Below, one piece after another: positions 55,856 through 63,397 of a stretch of 64,000 nucleotides of DNA. Numbering within the stretch: position 1 is the first letter of the stretch; each line of letters starts with the position of its first letter. The notes beneath the pieces are model-generated. The model was not told where the DNA came from and made no database searches. It saw nothing but the letters and a program-made list of their open reading frames with translations. The position numbers were made by a program, and so were the translations under genes. Source of the stretch: Paraglaciecola sp. L3A3 (GTDB lineage: Bacteria; Pseudomonadota; Gammaproteobacteria; Enterobacterales; Alteromonadaceae); the NCBI RefSeq assembly GCF_009796765.1, contig NZ_CP047023.1, positions 1,843,501 through 1,907,500 of the forward strand. The letters run 5' to 3'.

Positions 55856-56518
55856 TTAGTAAGTTACTACTACATCAAAAGGCACTACATAGGGCTTGGC
55901 TGCCGTCAAACCGATTGATGTTATAACAGAACCACCTAGTGCCAATACAGCTTTACCTACTTCAGGAGTACCTTGTCCTGCACTTGTTATTAGGTCACCA
56001 GCGCTCGCTAGTTGTATGTCTGAAGTTGTAGCATTGGCATCAACGTCAGTGCATACGTCGCCGTCTGGATCACCATCATAATCGCTTACACAACCTGCTG
56101 CAGTGAATATTAGTCCACCAGCGGAAGCTGAATCTTCCAATGTAATCTTCACTTTTGCACCTTCTGCGCCATCGATTTCATAAATACCCACAACACCGGG
56201 TACTGCACTCGAGCAACCAGCAGTGTCAGTCGACATAGCGCCAGAACCGGCAGCTGCATTTAGCGTATAGGGTGCAGTTACATTTGCAATTTTCATAACA
56301 GTTTCACCAGGGAATGCATTAGTAGCATTTGGCAGAGCCATGTTACACTTCGAAGTTGCTGCGGGATGCAGACCATTAATGACCATAGACGTGGTTTCTG
56401 AAATGGATACATTTTTAATAGTCGAAAATGTACCAGTAAACTGTGCATCAGCAGCAAAAGTACTCGCACTTATGGGCAATAGTGCTACCGCCGCAATTTT
56501 AAATATTTTATTTTTCAT
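55856..56518 (-). CDS. DUF4402-like pilus subunit 2
   Basis: 220 aa from the ATG at 56518, with GGAG 8 bases upstream; the frame extends 4 codons to a TTG that I reject. Signal peptide residues about 1-22 (STFA-ADAQ). The core follows the DUF4402-type pattern ('STIKNVSISETTSMVINGLH'), has Cys residues that could pair, and ends with a beta strand (VPFDVVVTY) like a fibre subunit donor/acceptor strand. It is paralogous in layout to the gene 50 bp upstream. These two sit before a strong terminator, so they are likely the abundant structural subunits. Confidence 0.72.
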   Translation of the reverse strand: MKNKIFKIAAVALLPISASTFAADAQFTGTFSTIKNVSISETTSMVINGLHPAATSKCNMALPNATNAFPGETVMKIANVTAPYTLNAAAGSGAMSTDTAGCSSAVPGVVGIYEIDGAEGAKVKITLEDSASAGGLIFTAAGCVSDYDGDPDGDVCTDVDANATTSDIQLASAGDLITSAGQGTPEVGKAVLALGGSVITSIGLTAAKPYVVPFDVVVTY

Positions 56519-56568
56519 CTTTAACTCCAAATACTAAATAATTGTGTTGTATCTTAAATTAATACCAA

Positions 56569-57234
56569 TTAATAAATGACATTCACAAGAAAGGTTGCAG
56601 TGTAGGGAGTATCAGAGGTAAGCCCCCCAGCTAGTGTAGATATGGTGCCGCCGACGCTAAAGTAGCCGATTCCTCCTGCTGCTGCTGCTCCCGGCCCTGT
56701 CAACGCTAAAACATCAGATGCGCCTGGTAGGTTAACAGCTGACGGAGTGCCCACCGTTAGTGCACCGCATAGCTCGGCACCACTTGCCGCAGTAGAAGCA
56801 TTGTCGTAGTCAACTGCACATGCGCTGTCTGGAGAAAACGTAAAGTTGTCTGTTTGAGCTTCAGAGTTAAGGGTGATATTAACTGAGAGAGTTGGCTCAC
56901 CAGTTACTGTGTATAATCCGGGAGTACCAGCGTTTCCTGTAACACAACCTGCACCTGTCAATGCACCAGGAGCGTCTGAACCAGAACCAGCAGCCCAAGT
57001 TCCATCAGAGAGTACTGTGGCTGGTGCCGGAAATTCGCCGCTTAATCTACAAGAGACTAATTCGTCAGTTAGGATCGAAGTTCCGAAGTCCAAGGGAGTA
57101 ACTTCATCGATACTTACGTCGGCAATTGTATTTACCGTTAGGTTGAAGGAATCGGCATAAACATTAGAAGCGCACGCTGCCCCTAATACAACAGCCCCGA
57201 TTTGAAGCGCCAGTTTTGTTTTATTTGGTTGCAT
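56569..57234 (-). CDS. DUF4402-like pilus subunit 1, first gene of the operon
   Basis: 221 aa from the ATG at 57234, chosen because AGGAG lies 7 bases upstream; the frame is open 7 codons further to a TTG. Signal peptide about 1-27 (NVYA-DSFN). 'TIADVSIDEVTPLDFGTSIL' is the classic DUF4402 opening with the Leu-Asp-Phe-Gly motif. Cys residues occur in SCRLSG, AGCVTG, SACAVDY and ELCGALT. The C-terminal strand is 'YTATFLVNVIY'. Likely the major or second major subunit of the fibre assembled by the downstream chaperone and usher. Confidence 0.75.
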   Translation of the reverse strand: MQPNKTKLALQIGAVVLGAACASNVYADSFNLTVNTIADVSIDEVTPLDFGTSILTDELVSCRLSGEFPAPATVLSDGTWAAGSGSDAPGALTGAGCVTGNAGTPGLYTVTGEPTLSVNITLNSEAQTDNFTFSPDSACAVDYDNASTAASGAELCGALTVGTPSAVNLPGASDVLALTGPGAAAAGGIGYFSVGGTISTLAGGLTSDTPYTATFLVNVIY

Positions 57235-57255
57235 AGCAACACTCCTATTTAACAA

Positions 57256-58099
57256 ATTTGAGTTAATTGTAACAGCATTACATTGTGATGCTTATCAATT
57301 AACGGTTTCAATGATATAACCCTAAGGTTACATATTAGCCTTAACGGCTCTCATGAGTAAATCTTTAGAAAAACTAGAGAATACCACCGTAAGCTGTCAA
57401 TTTAACTTAACTCATAAAATGCTTACTGCCCCTGCACCACTCTAAAATGTAGGGTATCATTGCTCTCAAATACTTATCGACCGTAATTAGTTAAAAATTA
57501 GTTTTTTTTTTATTAATTTTATTAATTTAGATTTTGAAAGCAGTTATTACAGATTTTCTGCTTTTTGATATAGACAAAATATGTTCGATTATTACCTAGT
57601 AATTTTCAAACATTTTGACTCAAATACAGTATATAATCCTAAACATAGGTATGATTCTTATATGTAAAATTTATTAGCAGGCTAATTTCAAAGTGACTTT
57701 CAAGTTTGTCTTGGTTATTGGTTTTTTTTAAGCTAAAGCAAGCTAAATGCCAAACAACAAAAGTTTAGAATAAAACCATAATTGGCTATGTAGTACCCTA
57801 CAGATAGTATATTAAAGCCTATTTTCTATTTCTTGACGACTCTCAATTTCTTGAAAACCAGACATCAACGGCAAAATTTCACCCAATTGGACTTTTAGCG
57901 GTAATTTTATGCCCAATTTATGTCAAGAATAGTGATGAGCTTAATTTCTGAAGGAAAGTATATAGGAACTGTGTTCTGGCATGCTTCATGCTAGGCAGAC
58001 TGTTAAGTTGTTTAATTTTTTGGGTCTTATTACCGTTAACAAGCAATAAAAGATGTGTTTAAGTTGCACATGCCTTTTTAGTATTGTCTTAATGATTAA
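57256..58099. other. 844-bp AT-rich divergent control region
   Basis: No supported gene. It separates two large outward-facing operons, the pilus-type operon (leftward) and the phosphoramidate-type operon (rightward), so it must contain both promoters. A 10-bp T run occurs near 57501-57510. The only promoter-like match I could place is the sigma-54-like site at 57977-57991. Confidence 0.45.
57977..57992 (+). promoter_or_regulatory. Possible sigma-54 promoter upstream of the phosphoramidate-type operon
   Basis: TGGCATG at 57977-57983 and ATGCT at 57988-57992 place GG (57978-57979) and GC (57990-57991) exactly 10 bp apart, as in the -24/-12 element TGGCACG-N4-TTGCW. It is about 120 bp ahead of the first start codon. 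A chance match is quite possible because no upstream activator site is recognised. Confidence 0.3.
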
Positions 58100-58114
58100 G
58101 TGAATTGTCTGAAT

Positions 58115-59155
58115 ATGCGTAAAAAATTTAAAGTTGTATCTATGGGCCGAGTTGGTACGTTAGCGATGAACAGGTTTATAAATAACCACCCTGAAATTTG
58201 TTTACCTTCATTTAAGGAAGCAGCAAGAATATTTGCTGACCCTAAAGAAAATATTGCGAAACTTTTAGAAGGAGCAGACCACTCTGAGAAGGTAAACGGG
58301 ATTATTATTCATAGCCCAGTGTTTTTAGATAAAAAAAATAGACGGGCGTTAACAAAGCTTAATAACATCAAAACAGATGCTCTTCTTCATTTGGTGAGAA
58401 ACCCAATGGAACAAGTTAAAAGCTGGATCAATCACATTAATGCAAGTGCTGAAATTGGTATTTTAGGGTGGGGGAAAATTCCTCCTACTGCGAAGGGGCT
58501 ATTCGAACAATACCCGCAACATTTTGCGACAGTTAAATCTGGTATGCAATGCAGAACCTTTTACAAGGGTAGTAGTAATATCAAACTGATCGATTTTCCT
58601 TCGTTGTCAAATACAAACGTGCATAACACCATGGCAGGAATTTTTAATTTTTTGGGTGTGGATGATTATGATTTAGGTGAAATGATACAACAGCCCCAAA
58701 ACAACTATACTCGAGAGCTGCTAAGCCGAGGTCTGCATTTTAAGCTTAATGGAGAAACAGTAAAAGTATTCATGGCACCGGTTAATTTATTTTTTCATGA
58801 CGACAAAGGAATTAAACCCTGGGTTACCATTCATGATACTCAAAAAATTTATAAGTTATGCCCCACGTTGCCGCCTATGGATGGTGACTTATTGTTTGGC
58901 GCACAGAGTAATGATGAGTTTAATAAATTGTCTTTTAAAACTAGAAAAATGGTCAGTGAAGGAATTCAGGATATTTTGGGTGAAATTCTACCTGTTTGGG
59001 CAAAGCAAGCAGAAGACATTGCTCAAAAAATCGAAGCAAACAAGCTAGTAAACTTAAGAGAGCAAGATATTGATTTTATCAAGGATACATTAAAGGACGA
59101 TATGGAGATTTTTAAACGTTACCACCCAGAAGTGCAAGCAAAGTGGGGCTTTTAG
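58115..59155 (+). CDS. Sulfotransferase-like protein, candidate phosphoramidate transferase
   Basis: 346 aa from the ATG at 58115; a GTG at 58100 is also possible, and neither has a good ribosome binding site. The N-terminus 'VVSMGRVGTLAMNRFINNHP' occupies the place of the 5'-phosphosulfate loop of sulfotransferases, here with Gly-Arg-Val-Gly-Thr. 'LLHLVRNPMEQVKSWINH' (about 88-105) is the 3'-phosphate-binding motif. The rest is divergent and ends in an acidic helical region. It is 31 bp upstream of the APS-kinase-like gene. In the C. jejuni pathway the donor carries a 3'-phosphate on the ribose, like PAPS, so a sulfotransferase fold would suit the transfer step. A plain PAPS-dependent sulfotransferase is the alternative. 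Confidence 0.65.
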   Translation: MRKKFKVVSMGRVGTLAMNRFINNHPEICLPSFKEAARIFADPKENIAKLLEGADHSEKVNGIIIHSPVFLDKKNRRALTKLNNIKTDALLHLVRNPMEQVKSWINHINASAEIGILGWGKIPPTAKGLFEQYPQHFATVKSGMQCRTFYKGSSNIKLIDFPSLSNTNVHNTMAGIFNFLGVDDYDLGEMIQQPQNNYTRELLSRGLHFKLNGETVKVFMAPVNLFFHDDKGIKPWVTIHDTQKIYKLCPTLPPMDGDLLFGAQSNDEFNKLSFKTRKMVSEGIQDILGEILPVWAKQAEDIAQKIEANKLVNLREQDIDFIKDTLKDDMEIFKRYHPEVQAKWGF

Positions 59156-59186
59156 ATCGTGTTTATTTCAAGTATAGCTATTTAAA

Positions 59187-59687
59187 ATGGTAATTTGGTT
59201 AACAGGTCTACCCGGGGCGGGAAAAACGACTATAGGTCAAATTTTGCTTTATAAATTACGTGCCTTAAATAAACAAAGTTTATTGCTTGACGGCGATAAA
59301 TTGAGAGCGGCACTAGAGCAAAATAACTATGATCTAGAGAGTCGCAAATCTATTGCATTTACCTATGGACGTTTAGGGCAAATGTTTTCAAATCAAGGTT
59401 CAGTCGCGATTTGCGCCACAGTTTCAATGTTTGATGACGTTAGAGCTTGGAATGCGCAAAACATCTCAAGTTATCTTGAAGTATATGTGAAAGTGTCACC
59501 AGAAGTTTTACATCAACGTAATCAAAAGAATTTATATTCCGATGCAGAAACAGATAATGCTGTGAATATTGTTGGCTTTGATATTGCTGTTCAAGAGCCA
59601 AAATCACCTGATTTAGTATTAGTGAATGATGGAGAAGTCAGTCCAGAATCATTAGCCGATCAAATTTTAAATTTAATTAAAGAGTAG
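59187..59687 (+). CDS. APS-kinase-like protein, probable cytidine-diphosphoramidate kinase (Cj1415 type)
   Basis: 166 aa. The Walker A 'GLPGAGKTT' is at residues 7-15, 'DGDKLRAAL' (about 36-44) is the acceptor-binding segment, and 'VAICATVSMFDDVRAWN' follows in the place of the APS-kinase lid region. It is shorter than assimilatory CysC (about 200 aa) and matches the size of C. jejuni Cj1415, which phosphorylates the 3'-OH of CDP-phosphoramidate. No other sulfate-assimilation gene is near. All five other enzyme classes in this operon fit the phosphoramidate pathway. By itself it could equally supply PAPS to the sulfotransferase-like gene 31 bp upstream. Confidence 0.75.
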   Translation: MVIWLTGLPGAGKTTIGQILLYKLRALNKQSLLLDGDKLRAALEQNNYDLESRKSIAFTYGRLGQMFSNQGSVAICATVSMFDDVRAWNAQNISSYLEVYVKVSPEVLHQRNQKNLYSDAETDNAVNIVGFDIAVQEPKSPDLVLVNDGEVSPESLADQILNLIKE

Positions 59688-59695
59688 ACATTCCT

Positions 59696-60472
59696 ATGAC
59701 GAAAAAATTAGGTGACTTTACCGGTTTAGCTGAAAATTATTCTAAATTCAGACCTGCTTATTCGCCCTTTATTCTAGACGCATTATTAGGAATAACTAAT
59801 AAACCTGTCGAAGATATAGATTATGTAGATGTAGGCGCAGGTACCGGTATTTGGACTAGGATGGTCGCCTTACGAGGTTTGAATTCGGCAACGGCGGTAG
59901 AGCCAAATGATGACATGCGCAGTTTTGGAATAAAAGATTCTGAAGCAACCAGTATTAATTGGGTTAAGGGCGATGGTGAGACAACTAACTTGCCGAATAA
60001 TTCTGCTGATATATTAACTATGGCCTCGTCTTTTCATTGGGTGGATTTTGATAAGGGTATTGCCGAGTTTAGTCGTGTGTTACGTGATCAGGGGATATTT
60101 TGTGCGCTATGGAATCCGAGATTATTAGAGGCTAATCCACTATTAGTTGAAATTGAGCAGACCTTATATGAAATGGCTCCTCATATTAAACGAGTATCAT
60201 CTGGGAGAGCGACTTTTACTGACACCCTCCTAAATAATCTCAATGATTGTGAGCAGTTTTCTGACGTTTTGTATCTAGAGGGTCGACACGTAGTGCAACA
60301 GACTCCAGAGGAATATATAGGTGTTTGGTGGTCAGTAAACGATATTAGAGTGCAGGCAGGCGAGCAATGTTTTGCCGACTTTATGAAATACGTAGAAGCA
60401 AAAGTAGTTGATTTACCTTTTATAGAAACGACCTATCAAACTCGTGCTTGGGCGGCAAAAGTCAATAAATGA
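59696..60472 (+). CDS. SAM-dependent methyltransferase of the phosphoramidate-type operon
   Basis: 258 aa. Class I Rossmann methyltransferase: motif I 'VDVGAGTGIWTRMV' (about 43-56), an acidic loop 'AVEPNDDMR', motif 'MASSFHWVDFDKGIAEFSRV' (about 111-130) and 'FCALWNPR'. It starts 9 bp after the kinase gene. C. jejuni carries a comparable methyltransferase gene (cj1419) beside its glutamine kinase gene, and the phosphoramidate there is O-methylated. A role in O-methylation is inferred from that position. Confidence 0.75.
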   Translation: MTKKLGDFTGLAENYSKFRPAYSPFILDALLGITNKPVEDIDYVDVGAGTGIWTRMVALRGLNSATAVEPNDDMRSFGIKDSEATSINWVKGDGETTNLPNNSADILTMASSFHWVDFDKGIAEFSRVLRDQGIFCALWNPRLLEANPLLVEIEQTLYEMAPHIKRVSSGRATFTDTLLNNLNDCEQFSDVLYLEGRHVVQQTPEEYIGVWWSVNDIRVQAGEQCFADFMKYVEAKVVDLPFIETTYQTRAWAAKVNK

Positions 60473-60473
60473 T

Positions 60474-62801
60474 ATGAAACTAAGTAAAGCCGATGTTTTA
60501 AAGAATCTTGAAGGGCAACTAGAAGCGGCAATAGTGCTGCCACAATTTAGTTTTACCCTTGCCATGTGGCTAAGATGTGCCACAGCTCTGTTAGACAGGT
60601 TTTATTTGCAAACGGATTGGTCAGACACAAATTTAGTGGTTCGCAGCAGTGGTTTGGCGGAAGATGGACAAAAAGCTTCACTTGCAGGTCATTTTGACTC
60701 AGTTCTAAATGTTAGTGGGCGGTCCGAATTAGAGGCTGCCATTGGTAAGGTTGTTGCTTCATTTGACCAAAAAAATATTAAAGATCAAATTTTTATTCAA
60801 CCTATGTTGACCGACGTGGTTCTTAGTGGTGTGGTATTTACTAAAGAGCCATCTACGCACTCTCCCTATTACGTAATTAATTATTCACAAAGTGGCAGTA
60901 CAGAATCTGTTACGTCAGGTAGTTTAAATGAAGAGTTGATTTACGTTGCAAAGTGTCAAGCGAGCGGTACTAATCCAGGTTGGGTGACTAACTTAATTGC
61001 GCTGTGTGCAGAGTTAGAATTGCAATTTTCCAATGATAGTTTGGATATAGAGTTTGCTTTTGATAAGCAGCAAAAACTGTATTTATTTCAAGTTAGGCCA
61101 CTAATATTAGTAAATGAGAGTGCATTGCCAATTGTTGGATCTTTGTCTAGGCATCAGCAATTATTAGAACGAGTACACACTACTATCAGCCGTTTGAGTA
61201 AGCCCCATCCTTATTTAAATGGAGCAAAAACTCTTTTGGGTGTTATGCCTGATTGGAACCCAGCAGAAATTATTGGTATTAGACCAAATCCACTCGCGCT
61301 ATCGTTATACAAAGAGCTGGTAACTAATTCGACCTGGGCTTATCAGCGCAACAATTATGGCTATAAGCAGTTGCGCAGTTTCCCACTACTGATTAGTTTG
61401 GCGGGGTTACCATATATTGATGTTAGGGTTAGCTTCAATTCGTTTGTACCCGCTGATATACCGCATCCACTGGCAGAAAAACTGGTCAATTATTATATTG
61501 AGCAATTACAAAGAAGTCCGGAAAAGCACGATAAAGTCGAATTCGATATTATTTTCTCGTGTTTTACATTGGATATTGATAAACGATTGCTAGTGTTATC
61601 TAAAGTCGGTTTTGATAAAAATGAAATTGCTCAACTTACAAATTCCCTCAAAAAATTGACCAATAATATAATTAACCCGAATGGTTTATGGACTAAGGAT
61701 ATCCTTAAAATTGAATCCTTACCTGCACGACGCCAAACTATTATCGATAGCGATTTGACCTCAGTTGAGAAGGTATATTGGTTATTAGAGGACTGTAAAC
61801 GTTATGGTACTTTGCCATTTGCAGGTTTAGCTAGAGCGGGTTTTATTGCCGTTCAGATATTAAAATCTATGGTGTCTGAGGGCATATTATCGGATGATAA
61901 TTATGAAAATTTTATGCGTTCGTTGGAAACAGTTAGTTCAAATATGGCCAAAGACAAACTAGATTTGTCTTTTAAGGCTTTTTTAGAAAAGTATGGCCAC
62001 CTGCGTCCTGGTACCTACGATATTTTGTCGCCTCGTTACGACCAAGCACCAGAAAAGTATTTTAATGGAAATGATAATCACAGCAAACATCAGCTTTGTG
62101 AAGACTTTTCATTAAGTTTAAAACAATTGGAAGAACTTAAAACAAAACTTGAAACTCAGGGTATTGAGCATGACGTTATATCTTTGTTTAGGTTTATTAA
62201 GGGGGCGATTGAAGGCAGGGAATATGCGAAGTTTGTATTTTCACAGAGCCTAAGTGATGCCATTTATTTGGTAGAACAACTCGGAAACGAAATTGGGTTT
62301 AGTAAAGATGATATGGCGTATTGCGATTTATCTTCCTTATATAAAGCCTATTCTTCATCAGATGATATTCAAACCTTAATGACTAACTCCATTATTGAAG
62401 GCAAACTCTTATATCGAGATACGCAAACTCTTATTCTACCGCCTCTAATAACTGAAGCCGATGATGTCTATTGTTTTAAAATGCCTGAAGGAGAACCTAA
62501 CTTTATTACTTTACTAAAGGTAGTAGCTCAGACTTGTTGTAACTTAGATGATATTGATAATTTAGCAGGAAAAATTGTTTTTATTCCTGCAGCGGATCCA
62601 GGTTTTGATTGGTTATTCTCCCATAATATCAGTGGTTTAATCACTAAGTATGGAGGAGCTAATAGTCATATGGCAATTCGAGCTGGAGAGTTAGGCATTC
62701 CCAGCGTGATAGGGGCAGGGGACGTGCTATATAATAAATGGATGAAAGCCAATTTATTGGATTTGGATGCAGGAAATCGCAAAGTGGTGGTATTACGATG
62801 A
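60474..62801 (+). CDS. PEP-synthase-like kinase, probable glutamine kinase (Cj1418 type)
   Basis: 775 aa from the ATG at 60474, two bases after the methyltransferase stop; the frame is open upstream inside that gene but lacks a sensible start. The N-terminal third is the PPDK/PEP-synthase ATP-grasp domain ('VVRSSGLAEDGQKASLAGHF', 'LDIEFAFDKQQKLYLFQVRP'). A long middle region of about 400 residues has no PEP/pyruvate domain. The C-terminus is the swivelling phosphohistidine domain: 'GLITKYGGANSHMAIRAGEL' with His732 as phosphate carrier, then GIPSVIGAG. ATP-grasp plus His domain without a PEP-binding TIM barrel is the arrangement of C. jejuni Cj1418 (about the same length), which phosphorylates the amide nitrogen of L-glutamine. 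The next gene overlaps its stop. Confidence 0.82.
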   Translation: MKLSKADVLKNLEGQLEAAIVLPQFSFTLAMWLRCATALLDRFYLQTDWSDTNLVVRSSGLAEDGQKASLAGHFDSVLNVSGRSELEAAIGKVVASFDQKNIKDQIFIQPMLTDVVLSGVVFTKEPSTHSPYYVINYSQSGSTESVTSGSLNEELIYVAKCQASGTNPGWVTNLIALCAELELQFSNDSLDIEFAFDKQQKLYLFQVRPLILVNESALPIVGSLSRHQQLLERVHTTISRLSKPHPYLNGAKTLLGVMPDWNPAEIIGIRPNPLALSLYKELVTNSTWAYQRNNYGYKQLRSFPLLISLAGLPYIDVRVSFNSFVPADIPHPLAEKLVNYYIEQLQRSPEKHDKVEFDIIFSCFTLDIDKRLLVLSKVGFDKNEIAQLTNSLKKLTNNIINPNGLWTKDILKIESLPARRQTIIDSDLTSVEKVYWLLEDCKRYGTLPFAGLARAGFIAVQILKSMVSEGILSDDNYENFMRSLETVSSNMAKDKLDLSFKAFLEKYGHLRPGTYDILSPRYDQAPEKYFNGNDNHSKHQLCEDFSLSLKQLEELKTKLETQGIEHDVISLFRFIKGAIEGREYAKFVFSQSLSDAIYLVEQLGNEIGFSKDDMAYCDLSSLYKAYSSSDDIQTLMTNSIIEGKLLYRDTQTLILPPLITEADDVYCFKMPEGEPNFITLLKVVAQTCCNLDDIDNLAGKIVFIPAADPGFDWLFSHNISGLITKYGGANSHMAIRAGELGIPSVIGAGDVLYNKWMKANLLDLDAGNRKVVVLR

Positions 62802-63397
62802 CATTGATTGGAATTACCATGCGTGCCGATTGCCCAGCAGATTATGATGAAATCAGAGATGGGCTAGACCAACAATGGTTGCCGTTTTTACTTTTATGCG
62901 GCTTAACACCGATTTTAATGCCTAACAATCCCAGCCTTATTAAAACTTATCTCGAGCAGTTTGTTTTCAGTGGAATAATATTAACTGGTGGCAATAGCCC
63001 AGTGCAGTGTGGAGGTAACTCAGCTGCTCGTGACCAAGTCGATGCAATCCTAATTGACTGGGCGATTCAATATGACAAACCATTAATAGGTGTTTGTAGG
63101 GGAATGCAAAGCATTCAATTGGCATACCAGCAGTCCTTAGGTCCAGTATCCGGACATGTCAGAAAACACCAAGTCATTAATATAGACGGACAACAAAGGT
63201 CGGTTAATTCATACCATAATTTGGGTGCGAAAAGTTGCCAACTACCTTTAGAGCCTTGGGCGATGAGTGAAGATGGTGTAATCAAAGCGGTTAAACATAT
63301 CCATAAAAACATTTACGGTATTATGTGGCATCCAGAGCGTAATCAACCATTTCAACAAAGAGATATTGATTTTTTCAAACAGGTATTTAGTTCATGA
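62798..63397 (+). CDS. Class I amidotransferase-type hydrolase (Cj1417 type, gamma-glutamyl-CDP-amidate hydrolase)
   Basis: 199 aa from the ATG at 62798, which forms ATGA with the previous stop; a longer frame from 62738 lies inside that gene and is rejected. The nucleophile is Cys100 in 'LIGVCRGMQSIQLAY', and the other catalytic residues are His178 and Glu180 in 'IMWHPE'. The oxyanion-hole Gly region is 'ILTGGNSP'. This is the gamma-glutamyl hydrolase (peptidase C26) branch. In C. jejuni, Cj1417 of the same size removes glutamate from gamma-glutamyl-CDP-amidate to release CDP-phosphoramidate. The tight coupling to the kinase and the nucleotidyltransferase supports this. Confidence 0.8.
   Translation: MTLIGITMRADCPADYDEIRDGLDQQWLPFLLLCGLTPILMPNNPSLIKTYLEQFVFSGIILTGGNSPVQCGGNSAARDQVDAILIDWAIQYDKPLIGVCRGMQSIQLAYQQSLGPVSGHVRKHQVINIDGQQRSVNSYHNLGAKSCQLPLEPWAMSEDGVIKAVKHIHKNIYGIMWHPERNQPFQQRDIDFFKQVFSS

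Noticed and set aside
59187..59687. Assimilatory APS kinase (cysC) of sulfate metabolism
   Set aside because: The protein is shorter than CysC, no cysD/cysN/cysH genes adjoin, and its operon contains the other phosphoramidate-pathway enzyme classes. It remains the stated alternative.
60444..60473. Upstream GTG start for the glutamine-kinase-like gene
   Set aside because: It lies inside the methyltransferase gene; the ATG at 60474 gives the expected N-terminus.
62738..62797. Longer N-terminus of the amidotransferase-like gene
   Set aside because: Those 20 residues overlap the kinase gene and do not fit the family start; the ATG at 62798 forms a normal ATGA overlap.
60474..62801. Phosphoenolpyruvate synthase or pyruvate phosphate dikinase
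   Set aside because: The PEP/pyruvate-binding TIM-barrel domain after the phosphohistidine domain is absent; the protein ends about 45 residues after the His motif.
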